64,000 bases of DNA from Heloderma charlesbogerti (taxonomy: Eukaryota > Chordata > Lepidosauria > Squamata > Helodermatidae), in assembly GCA_026122225.1 (NCBI GenBank), contig JANEZZ010002877.1:744001-808000 (forward strand). The letters are read 5' to 3'. Under the pieces are notes generated by a model. The model was not told where the DNA came from. It did not search any database and was given only the letters and a program-made list of their open reading frames with translations. The position numbers and the translations under genes were made by a program. Positions 58,771 to 64,000 of this stretch are shown piece by piece; positions within the stretch are counted from its first letter, which is position 1; each line of letters begins with the position of its first letter.

Positions 58771-60285
58771 TCAAAGGGTTATGATGTGGCCAAATCGCTC
58801 AAAAGCATAGGACAGCAGATACATCATGGCAAATGGACTATCCTTGAACAATGGACAATGGAAGAAGCCAACGTGGCTTTCCTCCAGAGTTCCTGTAACT
58901 GCTACTTTATCCACTAAGTCATCTCTGTTGGTTAGGATAAAGTCAAGAATAGCTACTCCTCTAGTTCCTTCCTCTACTTTCTGTAGGAGGAAGTTATCCG
59001 CCACACAAGTCAGGAATTTCTTGGAGGGGCCATGTTTTGCAGAATTTGTCTCCCAACAAATATCGGGGAAATTGAAGTCCCCCATTACTACTACATCATG
59101 CTTCCTTGAAACATTGGCTATTTGCTTTTCAAAAGTTTCATCTTCATCTTCTCCTTGACTGGGTGGCCGGTAGGGGTGGACGAAAGTCACTTACCTGTCG
59201 TCGAAGCTTGTTCGCGGTGGGGGGGAGGCGCTTCGCTGCTCCCCCCGTGAAGTTCAGGCCGGGGGGGGAGGCTTCCCGCCTCACCCGGCCGAAATTCAGG
59301 CCGGGGGGGAGGCTTCCCGCCTCGCCCGGCCGAAATTCAGGCCGGGGAGGAGGCTTCCCACCTCGCCCGGCTGCGAACTCCAAAGTTTAAAAAAAACACA
59401 AAAAAAGCCCCCGTGATAGGCTACGTGACGATTAACGTAGCCTATCACGGCTAGATCTGCAAAGTCAGCCGTGATAGGCTACGTTAATCGTCACGTAGCC
59501 TATCACGGGTGACTTTAAAAAAAAAAAAAAGCGCATACGCTAATGGCGGCCCCCATAGGGAGCCACCATTCGCGTTCCTTATTTGGTCGCTGTAGTCTAC
59601 ATAAAGATTTACGTAGACTACAGCGACCAAATAAGGAACGGGAATGGCGGCTCCCTATGGGGGCCGCCATTATCCGTACGCTTTTTTTTTTTTTAAGTCA
59701 CCCGGGATAGGCTACGTGATGATTTACGTAGCCTATCACGGCTGACTTTGCAAATCTAGCCATGATAGGCTACGTTAATCGTCACGTAGCCTATCACGGG
59801 GGTGGTTTTTTTTTCTTTTATTGGAATGGCGGCGGTGGCAGCCGGTCGAAAGACCGGCTGCCGCTCCCGCCCCGCACGAACACCCGCCGAACCGCCGGCC
59901 GGACCCGCCGCCGGGAGGGACATTCGGCAAAGGTAAGTCCCGTCCCAGGGGGGGTGCGGGGGGGCAGAGAATTTCTCCCCGAAACTTGTTCGGGGGGCCG
60001 AACACGTTGGCGCTCGGCCCCCCGAAGTTTCGGGGAGAAATTCTCCGCCATCCCTAGTGGCCGGTAGTAGACTCCAACCACCAGGTTCTTTTTATTCTTT
60101 GCTCCATTTATTTTAACCCAGATGCTCTCAATGGAGCTACCAATCTGATCCTCCTGTATTTCTGTGCAGAGATACTTATTTTTCCCAAACAGTGCAACCC
60201 CACCTCCCTTTTTGTTCCTCCTGTTCTTTTTGAACAAGTTATATCCTTCAATTTCTGTATTCTTGATAGACTGGAGCACCGGGCA
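58771..60285 (-). mobile_element. CR1-type LINE endonuclease region, split by a hAT-like element
   Basis: The minus strand carries an endonuclease domain in two pieces. 60065-60285 reads SVVFCPVLQSIKNTEIEGYN, GGGVALFGKNKYLCTEIQED and NLVVGVYYRP. 58771-59170 continues [37 protein letters not shown] and [19 protein letters not shown]. The GDFN motif and the VYYRPP site are CR1/L2 endonuclease hallmarks. The element at 59171-60056 sits exactly between YYRP and PPSQGED. Confidence 0.88.
59171..60056 (-). mobile_element. GC-rich palindromic hAT-like element, copy with perfect duplication (886 bp)
   Basis: Begins TAGGGGTGGACGAAAGTCAC and ends AAATTCTCCGCCATCCCTA, with the perfect 8-bp duplication GTGGCCGG at 59163-59170 and 60057-60064. 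It interrupts a CR1 endonuclease reading frame, so the borders are certain. It holds GTGATAGGCTACG-type hairpins near 59410, 59470, 59705 and 59762, one central palindrome centred in TCTACATAAAGATTTACGTAGA (about 59600), and the subterminal and GC hairpins at the right end. Relative to the copy at 62366-63294 the inner GGCGAAAATAAGGG part of the palindrome is missing. Confidence 0.92.
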
Positions 60286-60645
60286 GAAAACAACAGAATG
60301 ACATTTAATAGGGATGAATGCCAAGTTCTGCACCTAGGAAAAAGAAACCAAATGCACAGGTACAAGATGGGGGATATGTGGCTCAACCACACTACAAGCG
60401 AGAAGGATCTTGGAATTGTTGTCGATCACAAGCTGAATATGAGCCAACAATGTGATGTGGCTGCAAAAAGGCAAATGCTATTTTGGGCTGCATTAATAGA
60501 GGCATAGCTTCCAAATCCCGGGAAGTACTAGTTCCCCTCTACTCAGCACTGGTTAGGCCTCATCTGGAGTACTGTGTCCAGTTCTGGGCACCACATTTTA
60601 AGAAGGATGCAGACAAACTGCATCCAGTAACAGGCCTGTTGCCAT
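60265..60645 (+). mobile_element. CR1 LINE RT C-terminal fragment
   Basis: Reads [51 protein letters not shown], then [20 protein letters not shown] and [15 protein letters not shown], the typical CR1 ORF2 C-terminal block. A frame slip occurs at about 60483. It lies head to head with the minus-strand CR1 endonuclease fragment. Confidence 0.9.
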
Positions 60646-61334
60646 TTTTATTTTCCAGGCAGCAGTATTTTTTTTTTTTTAGCACACTGTGAACTCATGT
60701 GCAATGCCACTGAACACAGCAATGGCACTAGCAAGTAAACGCTGGGGTTGGTGGGAAGGGGATGACAGGGCAATTATCGGGAAGATCTAAATTCAGACAC
60801 AAGTTGCCACAATTTCATTTATTATCATAGATGCTATTTAGGTTTATTTGGACTATTATCAAAGCTGCAGATACTGCCCTAAGTGCTAGAGGGAAATGAG
60901 CCAAACTCTTCCCCAGTCTCTCCCTGAAACATATTTTGTGTGTGTGTGTAGACTGTAATCCAAATGAAAGAAGTACTTGTCTCTCCATGCAAGTCTCCCT
61001 GTCTCATGAATTCTTGAGATCCTTTCCAGCAGCAGCATAGAAGACACCCTGGAGGCCTCTTTCCCTCCCTGGTACATTGAATGCTGACAGCTTCTCAGGC
61101 ACCAAGAACCCTGGGAAATGTGATTTTCCCAGAGTGTCAGATTCCCTTGTATCAATGCTAGGCATGCTGGAAACTACATGTTCCAGGATTCCAGGAAGAG
61201 CTATGAAGGGAGGCGAAACTTTCTGGCATTGCCGCAGTCAGGCTAGTGGAAAGGAGCTGTAGGGCAGGCCACATGGACTTGTGAAGAGTATGTTTTTGAG
61301 AGGTCTTGGGGCCCCATTTAGGAGTTTTTGGAGT

Positions 61335-62340
61335 TTGGGGGTGGAGTGTCACCAGTATGCTGATGATGCTCAGCTCTACTTCTCCTTGCTGTTGGAGTAC
61401 ACTGGGGTGGCAAGGTGCTGGACCAGTGCCTGGAGGCGGTAATGGGCTGGATGAGGGACAATAAACTGAAGCTGAATCCTGACAAGACAGAAGATCTGTG
61501 AACTGGTGGTTCCCTAGTCCAGGAATTGGGTAAGCAACCTGTCCTGGATGGGGTTACAGTCCCCCTGAAGGAGCAGGTGCATAGCTTGGGAGTACTTCTA
61601 GATCCATCCCTGTCCCTGGAGTCCAAGGTGGACTCCTTGGCCAGGAGAACTTGGGGCCAGCTTCGGCTGATCCACCAGCTATGGCCTTTCCTGGACAGGG
61701 ATAACCTGTCACAGTAGTGCATGCGCTGGTAACTTCCTGATTAGATTACTGCAATGCACTTTACATGGGGCTGCCCTTGAAGACAACTCAGAAGTTTCAG
61801 CTAGTGCAAAATGCAGCAGCTAGACTGCTGACTGGAACATCACGTAAAGATCACATAACACCGGTCTTAAAGGAATTGCACTGCCTGCCAATACGTTTCC
61901 GGTCAGAATTCAAGGTGCCAGTGATGACATTTAAAGCTTTAGGTAGCTTGGGACTTCGATATTAATCCCCTATATATGCCTGCCCAAGGACTGAGATCTG
62001 TTGGAGGAGCCCTCCTCTGTGTCTCACCAATGCGAAACATACACTATGGTGGGACGTGGGAGAGGCCTTTTTCTGCTGCAGCACCCCAGTTGTGGAATGC
62101 CCTTCCCTTGGAGACCCAATCAGCACAGACGCTGGTTTCATTTCGGCACCCAGTTAAAATATGGCTTTTTACCAAAGCCTTTTAGGGCTAACTGGATTCC
62201 CTGAGTTTGCACACTGTTTTATCATTTTAGATTTTAAATTGGTATTAGCTAGCGTAATGATTTAACATGTTTCTGGCTATTGTTTTACAGTGTTTAAATT
62301 GATTTTATCTGTACATTGCCCTGAGATCCTAATGATATAG
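61335..62340 (+). mobile_element. L2/CR1-group LINE 3' half
   Basis: The plus strand reads CHQYADDAQLYFSL (61352 on), NKLKLNPDKTEDL, VTVPLKEQVHSLGVLLDPSL, SLESKVDSLA, LKTTQKFQLVQNAAARLLTG, HITPVLKELHCLPIRFRSEF and QLWNALPLETQSAQ, with several stops and frame changes. The 3' end is at about 62340. The next element begins 26 bases on. Confidence 0.88.
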
Positions 62341-62365
62341 GAATCAGGTTTCCCAGCACACACGC

Positions 62366-63294
62366 TAGGGTTGGCGGAGAATTTCTCCCCGAAACTTCGG
62401 GGGGCCGAGCGCCAACGTGTTCGGCCCCCCGAACAAGTTTCGGGGAGAAATCCTCCGAACCCCCCCGCCCCCGCCCCCCCCCCGGGACAGGACTTACCTT
62501 CGCCGAATGTCCCTCCCGGCGGCAGGTCCGGCTGGCGGTTTGGCGGGTGTTCGAGCGGGGCGGGAGCGGCAGCCGGTCTTTCGACCGGCTGCCGCCGCCG
62601 CCATTGCAATAAAAGAAAAAAAAAACGCCCCCTGATAGGCTACGTAACGATTAACGTAGCCTATCACGGCTAGATTTGCAAAGTCAGCCGTGATAGGCTA
62701 CATCAATCGTCACGTAGCCTATCACGGGTGACTTAAAAAAAAAAAAAGAAGAAGTGTGTACGGATAATGGCGGCCCCCATAGGGAGCCGCCATTCCTGTT
62801 CCTTATTTGGTCGCTGTAGTCTACGTAAAGATTTACGTAGACTACGGCGAAAATAAGGGCAACGCTGTTTGTGTTGCCCTTATTTTCGCCGTAGTCTACG
62901 TAAACATTTACGTAGACTACAGCGACTAAATAAGGAACGCGAATGGCGGCTCCCTATGGGGGCCGCCATTCGCGTACGCGCTTTTTAAAAAAAAGTCACC
63001 CGTGATAGGCTACGTGACGATTGACATAGCCTATCACGGCTGACTTTGCAGATCTAGCCGTGATAGGCTACGTGAATCGTCACGTAGCCTATCAGGGGGC
63101 GTTTTTTTTTAAAAAAAAACTTTGGAGTTCGCAGCCGGGCGAGGCGGGAAGACTCCCCCCCGGCCTGAATTTTGGCCGGGCCGAGGCGGGAAGCCTCCCC
63201 CCCTGGCTGGAACTTCGCGGGGGGAGCAGCGAAACGCCTCCCCCCCACCTCGAACGTCCTTCGAGGACAGGTAAGGGACTTTCGTCCACCCCTA
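62366..63294 (+). mobile_element. GC-rich palindromic hAT-like element, most complete copy (929 bp)
   Basis: Begins TAGGGTTGGCGGAGAATTTC and ends TTTCGTCCACCCCTA, with perfect duplication ACACACGC at 62358-62365 and 63295-63302. Subterminal hairpin 62373-62456 (arms GGAGAATTTCTCCCCGAA / TTTCGGGGAGAAATCCTCC). GC hairpin 62566-62595 (GCGGCAGCCGGTCTT / TCGACCGGCTGCCGC). Large palindrome about 62616-63110, arms of about 245 bp centred near 62868, made of GATAGGCTACG hairpins (62634, 62690, 63003, 63059), AATGGCGG hairpins and TAGTCTACGT hairpins. Poly-A/T runs separate the modules. No transposase. Confidence 0.93.
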
Positions 63295-64000
63295 ACACAC
63301 GCTCAGGCAATCTGACACTGGACACCCAAATCAGTGAGATTTCTTTATAGCATGGCAAATGTTTAATGGTTACATTCTTCAGAAATTGTATAGCTGATGG
63401 TCAGTAGCTACAGGCTCTATGTAATTCCAGAACAGTCCAAAGTTAAACACTACTACAGTGACTAAGTTCCTCAACATGATTTCTCCGTTGCCATCTCCAC
63501 AGTTGTAAATACAAGGGAAGGGACTGGATTCCTGGGTACCTAACCCAGACAATCCTTTCACGGCGCTCCAAACCTGGACATGGAAAGGGAATGATTCCTG
63601 GAATGAACCCATCAGGCAATCAGGGGATAACTTCTTGAAAGGCTAAACAACCCACACCCACAGAGACTCCAACTTTGAATCTTTTGTTGATAACTCTAGG
63701 CTACATGGTCAAGGCCTATCAAGATCAAGGGAAAGGCATACCCACACATGCAAGGAGTTCCAGGACACTGCTTTCGCACTGGCAACTCCACACTGAATGA
63801 GTTCTGAATGAGTTCTGGCAGAGGGAAGTCCAAAAGTCGTAGATCAAACCCAGCCTGCCGTACACTATGCAGACTACAAACACACACACACAGTCCACAG
63901 TAATGAGAGTTCAAGTCTATGAAAAGCCTCACAGTACTTTTCACGGCAAGTCCTTAACATTGTCCTTAACAATCCAAAGTTCCAGTCCATGTTCAGAGTG

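Larger units (their letters stand above)
38967..64000 (-). other. CLSTN2 upstream intron (partial), no exon recognised
   Basis: I looked for the preceding LNS and cadherin exons and saw none in six frames, so this is probably one further large intron running off the right edge. Stretches with nothing recognisable beyond simple AT-rich intron are 38967-39750, 40000-41080, 42510-43425, 43615-43950, 44015-44775, 46190-46865, 48115-50040, 50450-50800, 51110-53225, 53300-54715, 60650-61330 and 63305-64000. Confidence 0.6.

Noticed and set aside
55501..63248. Repeated short ORFs with peptides like IGYVNRYVAYHG
   Set aside because: They are translations of the GTGATAGGCTACG hairpins in the palindromic elements, appearing on both strands because the DNA is an inverted repeat. 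They are not proteins.

Overview
This window is vertebrate nuclear DNA, most probably from a squamate reptile (lizard or snake). Its only host gene is a stretch of a calsyntenin gene on the minus strand, best matched to CLSTN2. The squamate call rests on two Sauria-type tRNA SINEs, a BovB-like LINE tail, chicken-type CR1 and many L2/CR1-group LINE copies. The species cannot be named from the sequence.

Host gene. Six CLSTN2 exons run right to left: 38804-38966, 16330-16496, 11904-12052, 10990-11216, 2844-3014 and 1918-2063. They join in phase with no stop codon, giving 341 codons (1023 nt) of the extracellular part of the protein, from the end of the LNS/LamG domain toward the membrane. The 5' exons lie beyond the right edge and the transmembrane/cytoplasmic exons beyond the left edge. 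Everything else is intron (one of about 22 kb, 16497-38803) or upstream intron (38967-64000).

Repeats. 1-17 kb is mostly old intron with hAT-like elements (TIR TAGGGATG or CAGGGGTGG), a solo LTR nested in one of them, and MITEs. 17.8-24.6 kb holds three L2/CR1-group LINE copies, one split by a GC-rich palindromic hAT-like element. 25-33 kb holds a second solo LTR, a GC-rich tandem repeat and LINE fragments. 33-54 kb holds small hAT MITEs, CR1 copies, a young LINE with a 415-codon reverse-transcriptase ORF, and LINE 3' ends attached to different microsatellites. 55.2-63.3 kb is a dense nest of LINEs with four more copies of the GC-rich palindromic element.

Most interesting signal. A family of about 0.85-0.93 kb elements (18125-18978, 59171-60056, 62366-63294, plus rearranged copies at 55468-56645 and 57254-58140) has TAGGGATG-type ends. 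The three intact copies have perfect 8-bp target duplications, the hAT signature. Each is built almost wholly of nested palindromes: a subterminal hairpin, a GC-rich hairpin, and about 245-bp inverted arms that contain GTGATAGGCTACG hairpins and GTAGTCTACGT hairpins. Copies differ in how much of the central palindrome survives. I found no transposase. AT-rich elements elsewhere in the window carry the same TAGGGATG end, so one transposase may have moved both kinds.
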